Assembly: GCA_903908265.1 (NCBI GenBank)
Contig: CAIVRI010000064.1
Location: 1-39,907, forward strand
Origin: an uncultured Pseudomonadota bacterium
Lineage (GTDB): Bacteria > Pseudomonadota > Gammaproteobacteria > Steroidobacterales > Steroidobacteraceae
Length of the DNA: 39,907 nucleotides
Reading direction: 5' to 3'
Under the pieces are notes generated by a model. That model was not told where the DNA came from. It searched no databases and saw only the letters and a program-made list of their open reading frames with translations. The translations under genes were made by a program, and so were the position numbers. Of the stretch, positions 1 to 8,172 are shown piece by piece; within the stretch, counting starts at the first letter, position 1, and each line of letters opens with the position of its first letter.

Positions 1-59
1 CTCATGCTTTCGAAAGTAGTCGCGAAATTAACTTCAATCAGCACTTTGCAGGTCATCAT
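1..59 (-). CDS. Possible N-terminus of a gene leaving the left edge
   Basis: From an ATG at 59 (a second ATG at 56) a minus-strand frame stays open to the window edge and reads MMTCKVLIEVNFATTFESMS. It lies directly downstream, in its own direction, of the GTGTCCA repeat cluster at 71-125, an arrangement that would fit a transposase just inside an insertion-sequence end. Only about 20 codons are visible, no clear Shine-Dalgarno sequence precedes them, and I recognise no family. A chance open frame is equally possible. Confidence 0.2.
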   Translation of the reverse strand, partial: MMTCKVLIEVNFATTFESM

Positions 60-70
60 GTCGTCGCTTA

Positions 71-125
71 GTGTCCACGTGTCCACCTATTTTTAAGTGG
101 ACACGTGTCCCCTTACGATGGACAC
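71..125. repeat. GTGTCCA/TGGACAC repeat cluster with a perfect inverted repeat
   Basis: Positions 71-78 and 79-86 are tandem copies of GTGTCCAC. An 11-bp arm at 76-86 is exactly complementary to 97-107, separated by the AT-rich loop CTATTTTTAA. Positions 99-110 (GGACACGTGTCC) form a separate 12-bp palindrome, and another TGGACAC lies at 119-125. Four exact copies of the 7-mer plus one partial copy within 55 bp cannot be chance in 62 percent GC DNA. An insertion-sequence terminus or the operator of a dimeric regulator are the likeliest meanings. No copy is seen elsewhere in the window. Confidence 0.75.
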
Positions 126-266
126 AATCTCAACCGCCAGAAGTCAGCGCGGTAGATGACTTCGCCGGACGCTTACGTGCATCAGGAGGCGGTCTACACC
201 TAAATCGGTCAAATGCAACTTGCTGCTGCACCCTATTCGGAGCAGCAACCCGGATCCGAGGGCCAA

Positions 267-353
267 ATGCGCAAGGTCTGGGTTTTTCCCTTAGCCGTCG
301 TGTTATCAGCGTGGGGATGTTTGTGCAGTCAGAGTCGATCACAAACAGGATGA
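267..353 (+). CDS. Tiny signal-peptide-like reading frame, doubtful
   Basis: A 28-codon frame starts MRKVWVFPLAVVLSAWGC and ends at TGA 351-353. It has the charged start, hydrophobic core and terminal cysteine of a lipoprotein signal peptide, although the lipobox (SAWGC) is poor because tryptophan sits at -2. A GAGG lies 5 bases before the ATG. It could be a very small lipoprotein, the remaining 5' end of a decayed gene, or chance. No homologue is recognised. Confidence 0.2.
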   Translation: MRKVWVFPLAVVLSAWGCLCSQSRSQTG

Positions 354-487
354 TACAAACCGCCAGCAACCTGCGACCTTCTCAAACTGATGACCGCGGA
401 CGGACAAAAAAACAGGTGCTAAGCCGGGCGGCACTGGTCTCGTGACCGAAGGTAGTACGCAGAGTTAGGTATGCGGGTTGGTATGCA

Positions 488-519
488 GGAATCAAGTCGC
501 GTTCTAACTGCTTGATTCC
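488..519 (-). terminator. Hairpin downstream of tRNA-Asp, weak terminator candidate
   Basis: Nine-base arms at 488-496 and 511-519 (GGAATCAAG / CTTGATTCC) are perfectly complementary around a 14-base loop, 11 bases beyond the CCA end of tRNA-Asp. No T-run follows on the minus strand, so it may be a 3' trailer processing structure and not an intrinsic terminator. A 10-bp palindrome (ATTCATGAAT, 520-529) sits between it and the tRNA. Confidence 0.4.
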
Positions 520-529
520 ATTCATGAAT

Positions 530-606
530 TGGCGGAGTGGACGGGACTCGAACCCGCGACCCTCGGCGTGACAGGCCGATATTCTAACCAGCTGAACTAC
601 CACTCC
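530..606 (-). tRNA. tRNA-Asp (GUC anticodon)
   Basis: 77-base cloverleaf. The 5' GGAGTGG pairs with CCACTCC, followed by discriminator G and an encoded CCA (530-532). The anticodon arm reads CGGCCTGTCACGCCG, giving anticodon GTC. The T arm has the usual GGTTCGAGTCC core. It lies 35 bases downstream of tRNA-Val on the same strand and must share its promoter. Val-Asp tRNA pairs near lon are common in gammaproteobacteria. Confidence 0.97.
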
Positions 607-641
607 ACGATCCACACCCGGCACGTTCAGTACACCGAGTT

Positions 642-717
642 TGGTGGGTGCTGAGGGGTTCGAACCCCCGACCCTCGCCGTGTAAAGGCGACGCTCTACC
701 AACTGAGCTAAGCACCC
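642..717 (-). tRNA. tRNA-Val (UAC anticodon)
   Basis: 76-base cloverleaf with GGGTGCT/AGCACCC acceptor stem and encoded CCA (642-644). The anticodon arm TCGCC-TTTACAC-GGCGA gives anticodon TAC, which reads GUA and wobble valine codons. The T arm carries GGTTCGAACCC. It is the first gene of a tRNA-Val/tRNA-Asp transcript driven by the promoter at 773-801. Confidence 0.97.
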
Positions 718-772
718 TACCCGGCTCTCCTAGCGTCTTACCCTGCGTCACCAGGCACCACGAGAGCCCAAA

Positions 773-801
773 ATGATAGCGTTCCCTATGCTTCGAGGCA
801 A
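773..801 (-). promoter_or_regulatory. Sigma-70 promoter of the tRNA-Val/tRNA-Asp unit
   Basis: On the minus strand TTGCCT (796-801) and TATCAT (773-778) are spaced exactly 17 bp. A run of A and T at 804-821 just upstream of the -35 resembles an UP element, and a G+C-rich stretch (GGGCTC) follows the -10 as in stringently controlled stable-RNA promoters. Transcription should start near 766, leaving a leader of about 50 bases before tRNA-Val. The promoter abuts the 3' end of the wecA-like gene. Confidence 0.65.
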
Positions 802-821
802 CCTTAAAAACAGTTATTTTT

Positions 822-2135
822 CTAAGCGACGTCCGAATCCGCAGCCGGTTCCACATCCGGTGGGCCAAACTCTGGCGTCACAAAGGTCGGACGGACCGGT
901 TCGTTCGGGTTGGTCAGCGTCGACAGCACGCCGCGCTCGGTCCGGTAATGCCGCTGATCCAAGCCCACCACACCGCCCACATGCGGCACATCGCCAATGC
1001 TAGCGGCCAACACCGAATGCTGTTCCTCGATCAGCGCACTGCGCGCGCGCACCGTCTGCGCGTGCACGAGGCCCGTGCAGGTCGCGCTGGCCAGCAGCAA
1101 GACCACAAACGACACCGCGTCGGGCACCTGCAGATACTGGAACGTCTGCGCCAACACGCAGCCCAACACGCTGACGCCGATGTAGAGGAAGAAAATCGTC
1201 CGCACCGCGTAGCCGGCGTCCAGCAACTGGTGGTGCAGATGGCCGCGATCCGGGGCGAAGGGCGAGCGTCCTGACAGCAACCGGCGCACCGTGCTCTGCA
1301 GGACTTCGGTCGCCGGCACGAACAGGCACCAGATCGCATTCACCGGCGACACGAGAGGATCCGCACCTTGACAGACTGACACCAATACGAGCGCCAGCGT
1401 AAAACCAAGGAACGTGGAGCCCGCATCGCCCATAAAGATCCGCGCCGGACGCTGCAGCATCATTGGTGCGTTAAAACACAAGAAGGCCGCGGTGACCCCG
1501 ACCAACGCCGTCAATACCGGCGCCCACTCAGTCCGCAGACCCGTCCCCATCGCCACCAGCAGCACCAATGCGATCGCAAACGCCACACCACCCGCCAGCC
1601 CATCCAGACCATCCAACATGTTGAAGGCATTGATCGCTGCCACCATCACGAACACCGTGAAAGGGAACGACCACAGACCTAGAGCAACCGGCCCCATGCC
1701 GACAAAGTCGCCTAAGGTTTCGAGTCGGGCGGCGGGCCCAATGGCATAGATCACCAGGGTCGCGACCACGGCATGGCTGAGCAAGCGCAACCGCGGCGTC
1801 AGTCCCTGCGCATCGTCGTAGGCGCCCAGCAGCACCAGCACGGACGCGCCACCGATCAAGGGGCCGAGCAATTGCCAGTGCCCCGTCGGCACCAGCAGTG
1901 CAGCGGCGAAGCCGATCCACATGGCCAAGCCACCCACCACCGGGACGGCACCCTCATGGGCCTTGTGTCCGCCTGGTCGATCGAGCAGGCCGAGGCGCCC
2001 GGCCTGCGACCGCAACAGAAAGGTGGCCATCGCGGTCAGGGCCGTCGCCACGTACAGCACCGTTAAAGTCACCACCGAAATGACGTCGTCTAATCCGTCC
2101 AATTGCATTGCGGTCCTCGCGATTGTAGAAGGCAC
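822..2135 (-). CDS. wecA: WecA/MraY-family undecaprenyl-phosphate sugar-1-phosphate transferase
   Basis: Polytopic inner-membrane enzyme that transfers a sugar-1-phosphate (GlcNAc-1-P in true WecA) from UDP-sugar to undecaprenyl phosphate, the first step of O-antigen or related glycan synthesis. Family hallmarks are present: the acidic pair in GAYDDAQG (about 104-111), the Mg-binding loop NAFNMLDGLDGLAGG (169-183), FMGDAGST (234-241) and the cytoplasmic loop APDRGHLHHQLLDAG (about 294-308). The HLHH form favours WecA/Rfe over MraY. A polar tail of about 60 residues follows the last membrane segment. The start is GTG 2135 with AGGGAG 7 bases upstream; ATG 2108 is an alternative. It lies downstream of lon on the same strand, 287 bp away, with no other glycan genes nearby, so the sugar specificity is inferred. 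Confidence 0.85.
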   Translation of the reverse strand: MPSTIARTAMQLDGLDDVISVVTLTVLYVATALTAMATFLLRSQAGRLGLLDRPGGHKAHEGAVPVVGGLAMWIGFAAALLVPTGHWQLLGPLIGGASVLVLLGAYDDAQGLTPRLRLLSHAVVATLVIYAIGPAARLETLGDFVGMGPVALGLWSFPFTVFVMVAAINAFNMLDGLDGLAGGVAFAIALVLLVAMGTGLRTEWAPVLTALVGVTAAFLCFNAPMMLQRPARIFMGDAGSTFLGFTLALVLVSVCQGADPLVSPVNAIWCLFVPATEVLQSTVRRLLSGRSPFAPDRGHLHHQLLDAGYAVRTIFFLYIGVSVLGCVLAQTFQYLQVPDAVSFVVLLLASATCTGLVHAQTVRARSALIEEQHSVLAASIGDVPHVGGVVGLDQRHYRTERGVLSTLTNPNEPVRPTFVTPEFGPPDVEPAADSDVA

Positions 2136-2183
2136 ACCACTGCTCCCTACCGGCAGACGGTCTATCTTTAGCGTCTTATGTCC

Positions 2184-2212
2184 ATTTTAACCTAGCGCTA
2201 TATTAGCTGAAA
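2184..2212 (-). promoter_or_regulatory. Possible promoter of the wecA-like gene
   Basis: On the minus strand TAAAAT (2184-2189) is a good -10 and TTTCAG (2207-2212) a poor -35, spaced 17 bp in an AT-rich pocket upstream of GTG 2135. The rest of the lon-wecA gap (2213-2422) is GC-rich and shows no gene; it includes the 12-bp palindrome CGGGTCGACCCG without a loop or T-run. Confidence 0.3.
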
Positions 2213-2422
2213 GGCTGACGGGATCGCGAGGAGGAAACTACGTGCCGGCTCTGCGGGCGGCCTAGGGGCGCTACGCAAACACCCCCACGAGCGCAAATTC
2301 TGATCTTGGCGCGCGCACACGCCCTTGAACGGACTAGACCGACCCCTGCACGGGACGCAACGCCCACGCTAGCGGACAAGCCCGTGGCCGGGTCGACCCG
2401 CTCCGGTTGCCAATTCCCAGCC

Positions 2423-4852
2423 CTAATGGGCCGGGCGTGGCTCGTGCCGCAGCGCATCCGTCGTCTCCGGCGCGCCGTCCGCATCGCGCACGAGCCCGAT
2501 CAGCGGCGACCGCTCCAGCGCCAGATCCAGCACTTCGTCAAACCACTTCACTGGGTGGATGGCGAGCTTGTCCTTAATGTTCGCCGGAATTTCAGCCAGG
2601 TCTTTCTCGTTCTCGGAGGGAATCAAGACCGTGGTAATGCCGCCGCGGTGCGCTGCCAGCAATTTTTCCTTGAGGCCGCCGATCGGCAACACCTCACCAC
2701 GCAGCGTGATCTCGCCGGTCATCGCCACATCCGCTCGCACCGGGATCTTGGTAAAAGCCGACACCAGCGCGGTCGCCATGGCCGCGCCAGCCGACGGGCC
2801 GTCCTTGGGCGTCGCGCCCTCGGGTACGTGCACGTGCACATCGCCTTTCTGGTGGAAATCCGGCTCGAGGCCAAACAGCGTGGCGCGGCTACGCACCACC
2901 GTCATGGCGGCCTGAATGGATTCTTGCATCACCTCACCCAACTGGCCGGTGTACTGCAATTTACCCTTGCCCGGCACCACGGCCGCTTCGATCGTGAGCA
3001 GGTCGCCGCCCACTTCAGTCCAGGCCAAACCGGTGACCTGCCCGATCCGGTTGGACTCGTCGGCGCGGCCATAGCGGAAGCGTTCCACGCCCAAATAATC
3101 ACCGAGATTCTCGCCCCCCACACGGATCTGTTTGTCCGCCGGATGGAGCAACAGATGTTTGACCGCCTTGCGGCAAATCTTGGAGACCTCGCGCTCCAGG
3201 TTACGCACGCCCGCCTCGCGCGTGTAGTGCCGCACAATGCCCGTGAGCGCCTCGTCCGCAACCGTTAACTCACCGGCCGCCAGACCATTGGCCTTGGATT
3301 GCTTGGGCACCAAGTAACGGCGCGCGATGTTGATCTTCTCGTCTTCGGTGTAGCCCGCCAGACGAATGACTTCCATACGATCCAGCAGTGCGGCGGGGAT
3401 ATTCAGGGTATTGGCCGTACAGACGAACATCACCTCAGACAGATCAAAGTCGACCTCCAGATAATGATCCGCGAAGGTCGCGTTTTGCTCGGGATCCAAG
3501 ACTTCCAGCAAGGCCGAGGACGGGTCACCCCGAAAATCCATCGACATCTTGTCGACCTCATCCAAGAGGAATAAGGGATTGCGCACGCCGGTACGCGCCA
3601 TGCTCTGGATGATCTTGCCGGGCATCGAACCGATGTAGGTGCGCCGGTGACCGCGAATTTCGGCTTCGTCGCGCACGCCACCCAGGCTCATGCGAATGAA
3701 CTCTCGGTTGGTCGCCTTGGCAATGGACTGGCCCAAGGACGTCTTACCCACACCCGGTGGCCCGACCAAACAAAGAATCGGACCCTTCAACGCTTTGACC
3801 CGTTGCTGCACCGCGAGAAACTCGACAATGCGTTCCTTGACCTTATCGAGGCCATAATGGTCCGCGTCCAGTACCGACTGCGCGTGGGCAATATCGGCAC
3901 GCACTTTGGAACGTTTCTTCCACGGCGCCTTAACCAGCCAATCGATGTAATTGCGCACGACGGTCGCCTCAGCGCTCATCGGGCTCATCATCTTGAGTTT
4001 GTTGAGTTCCGCGGTGGCCTTCTCACGCACTTCCTTGGGCATGCCCGCGGCCTTGATGCGCTTCTCGATCTCGCCGTGCTCATTCGGCGCTTCCTCGAGC
4101 TCGCCGAGTTCCTTCTGAATGGCCTTCATCTGCTCGTTCAGGTAGTACTCGCGCTGGCTCTTTTCCATCTGCTGCTTGACCCGACCGCGAATCCGTTTTT
4201 CGATCTGCAAGCCTTCCATTTCGCCTTCGATCTGCCCCAGCACTTGCTCGAGCCGCGCGCGAACGCCCAAAATCTCCAGAATCTTTTGTTTCTCTGACAA
4301 CTTCAGCGCCATGTGCGCCGACACGGTATCCGCCAACCGACCCGGCTGATCGATGCCGGCCAACGAGGTCAAGACCTCCGGCGGAATCTTCTTGTTGAGC
4401 TTCACATAGTGTTCGAACTGCGTGAGTACACTGCGCGTCAGCACCTCCGTCTCGCGCGCATTGGTATCGTCCTCATCGACTAGGACGTCGACGAAGGCCG
4501 CAAAAAAATCGGCGGTCACCAGACGATCGATCCGCGCGCGGGAGACGCCCTCCACGAGCACCTTGACCGTGCCATCCGGGAGCTTGACCAATTGCAGGAT
4601 CGTCGCGAGCGTCCCGACCCGATACAGGTCGTCCACCTTCGGCTCATCGACATCAGCGGCTTTCTGCGCCAGGAGCAAGATCTGTTTGTCGGCGCGCATG
4701 GCCTGATCGAGCGCCATGATGGACTTGTCCCGCCCTACGAACAGCGGAATCACCATATGCGGATAGACGACGACGTCTCGTAGCGGCAGCACCGGCACGG
4801 GACCCGGATTGGACTCGCCTACGACTTCAATGTGCTCAGGGGTATCGGTCAC
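2423..4852 (-). CDS. lon: ATP-dependent protease Lon (LonA type)
   Basis: Cytoplasmic ATP-dependent serine protease that degrades misfolded and regulatory proteins. At 809 residues it has the standard LonA layout: N-terminal substrate domain (about 18-205), a coiled-coil/helical part, an AAA+ module with Walker A GPPGVGKT (364-371) and Walker [10 protein letters not shown] (427-435), and a protease domain with catalytic Ser687 in KDGPSAGAA and Lys730 in GGLKEK, the same 43-residue spacing as in E. coli Lon. The start is GTG with GAGGA 6 bases upstream. Lon normally follows clpX directly; here the H-NS-like gene precedes it and clpX is about 6.5 kb away. A heat-shock-like promoter candidate lies at 4925-4951. 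The family assignment is secure. Confidence 0.98.
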   Translation of the reverse strand: MTDTPEHIEVVGESNPGPVPVLPLRDVVVYPHMVIPLFVGRDKSIMALDQAMRADKQILLLAQKAADVDEPKVDDLYRVGTLATILQLVKLPDGTVKVLVEGVSRARIDRLVTADFFAAFVDVLVDEDDTNARETEVLTRSVLTQFEHYVKLNKKIPPEVLTSLAGIDQPGRLADTVSAHMALKLSEKQKILEILGVRARLEQVLGQIEGEMEGLQIEKRIRGRVKQQMEKSQREYYLNEQMKAIQKELGELEEAPNEHGEIEKRIKAAGMPKEVREKATAELNKLKMMSPMSAEATVVRNYIDWLVKAPWKKRSKVRADIAHAQSVLDADHYGLDKVKERIVEFLAVQQRVKALKGPILCLVGPPGVGKTSLGQSIAKATNREFIRMSLGGVRDEAEIRGHRRTYIGSMPGKIIQSMARTGVRNPLFLLDEVDKMSMDFRGDPSSALLEVLDPEQNATFADHYLEVDFDLSEVMFVCTANTLNIPAALLDRMEVIRLAGYTEDEKINIARRYLVPKQSKANGLAAGELTVADEALTGIVRHYTREAGVRNLEREVSKICRKAVKHLLLHPADKQIRVGGENLGDYLGVERFRYGRADESNRIGQVTGLAWTEVGGDLLTIEAAVVPGKGKLQYTGQLGEVMQESIQAAMTVVRSRATLFGLEPDFHQKGDVHVHVPEGATPKDGPSAGAAMATALVSAFTKIPVRADVAMTGEITLRGEVLPIGGLKEKLLAAHRGGITTVLIPSENEKDLAEIPANIKDKLAIHPVKWFDEVLDLALERSPLIGLVRDADGAPETTDALRHEPRPAH

Positions 4853-4924
4853 GTCGATTCCTCAAGGTTCCAGGTGCGCATCTAAGCGCTCAGTATGAAC
4901 ATTCGACCACTGCAGGATACCTCT

Positions 4925-4951
4925 GTGGGGGCGCAAGCGCCTGCGTACAAG
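4925..4951 (-). promoter_or_regulatory. Candidate sigma-32 (heat-shock) promoter of lon
   Basis: On the minus strand CTTGTA (4946-4951) and CCCCAC (4925-4930) are 15 bp apart, resembling the sigma-32 pattern CTTGAA-N13-17-CCCCAT. It lies just beyond the terminator of the upstream H-NS-like gene and about 70 bases before the lon start, which is where a lon promoter would be needed. The match is partial; lon heat-shock control is known in other proteobacteria but is inferred here. Confidence 0.35.
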
Positions 4952-4960
4952 ACTTAAGGT

Positions 4961-5000
4961 GCCAAAAAGACGGGGCTGGGATCGGTCGATCCCAGCCCCC
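4961..5000 (-). terminator. Rho-independent terminator of the H-NS-like gene
   Basis: Perfect 12-bp stem GGGGCTGGGATC (4972-4983) / GATCCCAGCCCC (4988-4999) around a 4-base loop. On the minus strand it is followed by GTCTTTTTGG, giving a five-T tract. It sits 28 bases beyond the stop codon and separates this gene from lon. Confidence 0.85.
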
Positions 5001-5027
5001 GCTCGATCGCGCGCCAACGGCCGGCGC

Positions 5028-5438
5028 TTAAATCTTGAACGACGCCGCCGACTGGCCGGCATCAACCGCCGCCTTCAGCCATTTGGGCGTCTTGCCACGG
5101 CCACTCCACGTTTCGCCATTGGGGCCACGGAACTTGATCGGGGCCGGCTTGCGCACGCCCGATTTCGCCGCCTTCGCTTTCACCGTCTTCTTGCCGGTGA
5201 CGGCCTTCGCTTTGCGACCCCGCGGGCCCTTGGCCTTGATTTTGCCCTTGGCCTTCCCCTTGGACGACCCCTTCGCCGCCATTTTCATCGCCGCGCGCAC
5301 TTGCGCCAGCGTGATTCCAAACGCGCGCAAGGTGGCCACGATCTCCGCCAGCGTGCGATCGAATTCCTTGGCGCGCAATTCCTGCGCCTGCACGGTTAGC
5401 GACTCGATTTCATTCTGCAGTTCAACCAGTGATTTCAT
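5028..5438 (-). CDS. H-NS-family nucleoid protein with a histone H1-like linker
   Basis: Small (136 aa) DNA-binding protein. Residues 1-50 are the coiled-coil oligomerisation region of the H-NS family. Residues 103-121 hold the C-terminal core ending WSGRGKTPKWL, the AT-hook-like loop that reads AT-rich minor groove. Between them about 50 residues (52-100) are almost wholly Lys, Ala and Gly with a few Arg, Pro and Val, like the tails of bacterial histone H1 mimics. ATG 5438 is chosen; an in-frame TTG lies at 5456. The upstream DNA is strongly AT-rich, which suits self-silencing. It occupies the neighbourhood where many gammaproteobacteria carry hupB, on the other side of lon. Expected role: global silencing of AT-rich or foreign DNA (inferred). 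Confidence 0.85.
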   Translation of the reverse strand: MKSLVELQNEIESLTVQAQELRAKEFDRTLAEIVATLRAFGITLAQVRAAMKMAAKGSSKGKAKGKIKAKGPRGRKAKAVTGKKTVKAKAAKSGVRKPAPIKFRGPNGETWSGRGKTPKWLKAAVDAGQSAASFKI

Positions 5439-5484
5439 AAACTTCAACGTCCTCAATAATAGTTCATCGGCACTCGTCAGCGTC

Positions 5485-5550
5485 TCTCAGGTATTTTTTA
5501 ATATCTTTAAACTAATGTTACCAAAATTTTTAAAAAATAATCACGCAAAA
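5485..5550 (-). promoter_or_regulatory. AT-rich tract upstream of the H-NS-like gene
   Basis: About 65 bases of mostly A and T in GC-rich DNA. On the minus strand TTGGTA and a TATTAA-like -10 about 15 bp apart give a possible promoter. Such tracts are typical binding sites of H-NS proteins, so autoregulation is a fair inference. The rest of the gap to pgi (about 5551-5771) shows no gene on either strand. Confidence 0.4.
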
Positions 5551-5771
5551 GCGCAATCTCTTCTGAAAGCGCTATCAACGATGCGAGCGCACGCCCTATG
5601 AATTCGCTGCAATTGACGCACGACTGCAAACAGAGGTTATTTTAACGCGGCACCGCGCCATACCGTTCTGGGTGCGCCCAACACGATGGCAGTCCCAAAA
5701 TATTAATGGGCTGCGATTATTTGCAATCGGATCCGCCACGCTGCACCACGGCAGTTAGCGATCACCGCGGG

Positions 5772-5791
5772 CGCCGCCTGGACCGGCGGCG
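5772..5791 (-). terminator. Hairpin after pgi, weak terminator
   Basis: CGCCGCC (5772-5778) pairs with GGCGGCG (5785-5791) around a 6-base loop, starting 9 bases beyond the pgi stop on the minus strand. No T-tract follows, so termination there may need Rho, or the hairpin may only protect the 3' end. Confidence 0.35.
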
Positions 5792-5799
5792 GCATCCGC

Positions 5800-7434
5800 T
5801 CAGCCCAGACCGGCGGCATCCAGACTGGCACGCAGTCGACCGACTGCATCCGGCGCCTGCGTCGCCGCCGCTGCAAGCGCCGGCACCAACCCCACGGCTT
5901 GGGTTTTGCCCAATTCGACGCCCCATTGGTCAAAGGGGTTGATGCCCCAGAAACGACTATCCAAGTAGGTCCGGTGCTCGTACAGCGCGACCAACTGCCC
6001 GAGCGCGGCCGGATCCAAGCGACCAAAACCAATGATGGAGGAGGGTCGGCCGCCCGGATGCACGCGGTGCGGCGCCAACGCCGCGGCGGCAGCCCCACCC
6101 GCCTGGACCTTCGGGTCGACTAACACCTCCGCCAACGAGCGGCCGCGCGCCAGTCCATTGGCCTGGGCAAACACGTTAGACAGCGTCAGCACCGAGTCCT
6201 CGACCCGTCCCGAGGGGCTCTCGTACGGCACCACGAAATCCGCTGCAACCCGGTGGGTGCCTTGGTGCAGCAACTGGAAAAACGAATGCTGGCCGTTGTT
6301 GCCCGCCTCGCCCCACAGGACGGCGCCAGTCGGGTACTCGACCGCGCTGCCATCCAAGCGCACGCGCTTACCATTCGACTCCATCGTCAGTTGCTGCAGA
6401 TAAGCCGGCAAGCGATGCAAGCGCTCGGCGTAGGGCAAAATAGCGTGCGAGTGACAGCCCACGTAATGCGTGTTCCAGATTGAAAACAACGCCATGAGCG
6501 CCGGTAAATTCGCCTCCAGCGGCGCCGTCAACGCGTGCTGATCCATGGCATGGGCACCGCCGAGCAGCGCATCAAAGTGCACCGACCCCACCGCCAACTC
6601 CAGCGCCAGTCCCACCGCCGACCACAGCGAGTAGCGACCCCCGACCCAGTCCCACATCGGAAAACGCGCGTCGTCCGGGATACCGAAGGCATCCATCGCC
6701 GCGGCATTGGTCGACACGGCGGCAAAATGCGCTGCGGTGTTCTGCGCACCCAGCGCCGCCGCGAGCCAGTCCCGGGCCCGCAGCGCGTTGGTTGTGGTTT
6801 CGATGGTGGTGAAGGTCTTTGAACAGACCAGCACGAGTGTTGTCGCCGGGTGCAAGGTGCGTACGCGATCGATCAACCCGGCCCCATCGATATTCGACAC
6901 GAAGTGTACCGACAGGCCATCCACTGCATAGGCTTTGAGCGCCTCCGTCGCCATGACCGGGCCCAGGTCAGAGCCGCCGATGCCGATATTGAGCACATCC
7001 GTAAACCGCCGACCCGTCGCCCCGACACGCCGACCCGCGTGCACATCGGCTACGAACGCGCGGCATTGGGCACGCGTGTTGGCAATGGGTGTACGCACGT
7101 CCACGCCCTGCACCAGCAGCGGCTGGGTGCTCGGATCGCGCAGCGCCGTGTGCAACGCGGCGCGCCCTTCCGTCGGGTTGACGACGGCCCCGTTGGCCTG
7201 TGCGAGCAGCGCTGCAGACAGTTGGGCACTGTGCCCAAGCGCCAGCAGATCCGTGAGCGCCGCGTCGTCCATCAGTTGACGCGAGTAATCGAGCACCACA
7301 CCGCCCGCTTCCACGCGTAGATGGCGGCGACCTGGGCCGAACAACGTGGCGGGTGCAAGCCCAGTCAACCGATGGGCATGCGCGGTGAGGCGCGCATGCA
7401 GTGCAGGGGAACCAACCGGCAGCGGCGACGTCAT
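5800..7434 (-). CDS. pgi: Glucose-6-phosphate isomerase
   Basis: Cytoplasmic enzyme interconverting glucose 6-phosphate and fructose 6-phosphate in glycolysis and gluconeogenesis. 544 residues, close to the E. coli length. Visible motifs: phosphate-binding NIGIGGSDLGP (149-159) and SKTFTT (205-210), the family signature DWVGGRYSLWSAVGL (262-276), catalytic Glu352 in MESNGK, His383 in GQHSFF, and the C-terminal INPFDQWGVELGK with Lys510. The start is ATG 7434 with AAGGA 7 bases upstream; an upstream in-frame start at 7464 lacks such a site. It follows dnaQ by 33 bp on the same strand and is probably co-transcribed with it. Confidence 0.97.
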   Translation of the reverse strand: MTSPLPVGSPALHARLTAHAHRLTGLAPATLFGPGRRHLRVEAGGVVLDYSRQLMDDAALTDLLALGHSAQLSAALLAQANGAVVNPTEGRAALHTALRDPSTQPLLVQGVDVRTPIANTRAQCRAFVADVHAGRRVGATGRRFTDVLNIGIGGSDLGPVMATEALKAYAVDGLSVHFVSNIDGAGLIDRVRTLHPATTLVLVCSKTFTTIETTTNALRARDWLAAALGAQNTAAHFAAVSTNAAAMDAFGIPDDARFPMWDWVGGRYSLWSAVGLALELAVGSVHFDALLGGAHAMDQHALTAPLEANLPALMALFSIWNTHYVGCHSHAILPYAERLHRLPAYLQQLTMESNGKRVRLDGSAVEYPTGAVLWGEAGNNGQHSFFQLLHQGTHRVAADFVVPYESPSGRVEDSVLTLSNVFAQANGLARGRSLAEVLVDPKVQAGGAAAAALAPHRVHPGGRPSSIIGFGRLDPAALGQLVALYEHRTYLDSRFWGINPFDQWGVELGKTQAVGLVPALAAAATQAPDAVGRLRASLDAAGLG

Positions 7435-7467
7435 GGCACTGTCCTTAATAAAGCGAGGCGGCAAACA

Positions 7468-8172
7468 CTACGGCAGCGTACGAAACACGCACGACCCTTT
7501 GGACGCCTTGGTCACACGATCCAGCATGGCCTCGTGCAGCGCCTGTTCTTGCGCCGTCGCCAGCACGATCGGCACGGTCACGGTGGGGCGCGGCCGTTGC
7601 GGACGGTCGGTCGCCGCATTCGGTAGGTGGCCGTCGGCGCGCAACACCAGCGTGCCTTGCCCACCCGTCATAGCCAGATAGACATCCGCCAGTAGGCGCG
7701 CATCGAGCAAGGCGCCATGGTATTCGCGATTGGAATTATCCACCGCGTAGCGCTTGCACAACGCATCCAGACTATTGCGCTGGCCGGGGTGCAGCTTGCG
7801 CGCCAAATCCAACGAATCGGTGACCTTGGCAAGGTCCGCAATCAGCAACTTCTCCGGCAAGCGGCCCAGTTCGTGATCCAGAAAGCCGACATCGAAGTTG
7901 GCGTTATGCGCGATTAATTCCGCACCGCGGATAAAAGCAATGAAATCGTCGGCTACTGTTGCAAACTTCGGCTGCCCGGCCAAGAACTCATCGCCCAAAC
8001 CATGCACAGCCTTGGCCCCCTCATCCACCGGGCGCTCGGGATTCAAATAGCAGTGAAAGGTGCGTCCGGTGGGGCGGCGGTTTTGCAGCTCCACCAGGCC
8101 TATCTCAATGATCCGGTGCCCTTGGGCAGGCTCAAGACCCGTCGTCTCTGTATCAAGAATGATCTGGCGCAT
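7468..8172 (-). CDS. dnaQ: DNA polymerase III epsilon subunit (proofreading exonuclease)
   Basis: 3'-5' exonuclease that proofreads for the replicative polymerase. 234 residues. The DEDDh active-site residues are all present: Asp7 and Glu9 in LDTETTG, Asp94 in HNANFD, His152 and Asp157 in YHGALLDARLLADVY. The C-terminal tail that anchors the protein to the alpha subunit is present but divergent. Transcription continues into pgi. In many relatives rnhA adjoins dnaQ; it is absent here. A perfect hairpin lies 17 bases upstream of the start codon. Confidence 0.96.
   Translation of the reverse strand: MRQIILDTETTGLEPAQGHRIIEIGLVELQNRRPTGRTFHCYLNPERPVDEGAKAVHGLGDEFLAGQPKFATVADDFIAFIRGAELIAHNANFDVGFLDHELGRLPEKLLIADLAKVTDSLDLARKLHPGQRNSLDALCKRYAVDNSNREYHGALLDARLLADVYLAMTGGQGTLVLRADGHLPNAATDRPQRPRPTVTVPIVLATAQEQALHEAMLDRVTKASKGSCVFRTLP

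Larger units (their letters stand above)
126..529. other. Region without a confident gene
   Basis: About 400 bases with no frame that looks like a conserved protein on either strand. The longest frames (plus 71-445, minus 130-369) have composition unlike a folded protein, mutually overlap, and have no supporting ribosome binding site. Visible items are a tiny signal-peptide-like frame at 267-353 and the inverted repeats next to tRNA-Asp. Confidence 0.5.

Noticed and set aside
71-445. 124-codon plus-strand frame over the repeat cluster
   Set aside because: It starts inside the GTGTCCA repeats, has no ribosome binding site or domain, and its composition looks like random high-GC translation.
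3647-4297. 216-codon plus-strand frame inside lon
   Set aside because: Antisense shadow of a highly conserved gene with no independent support.
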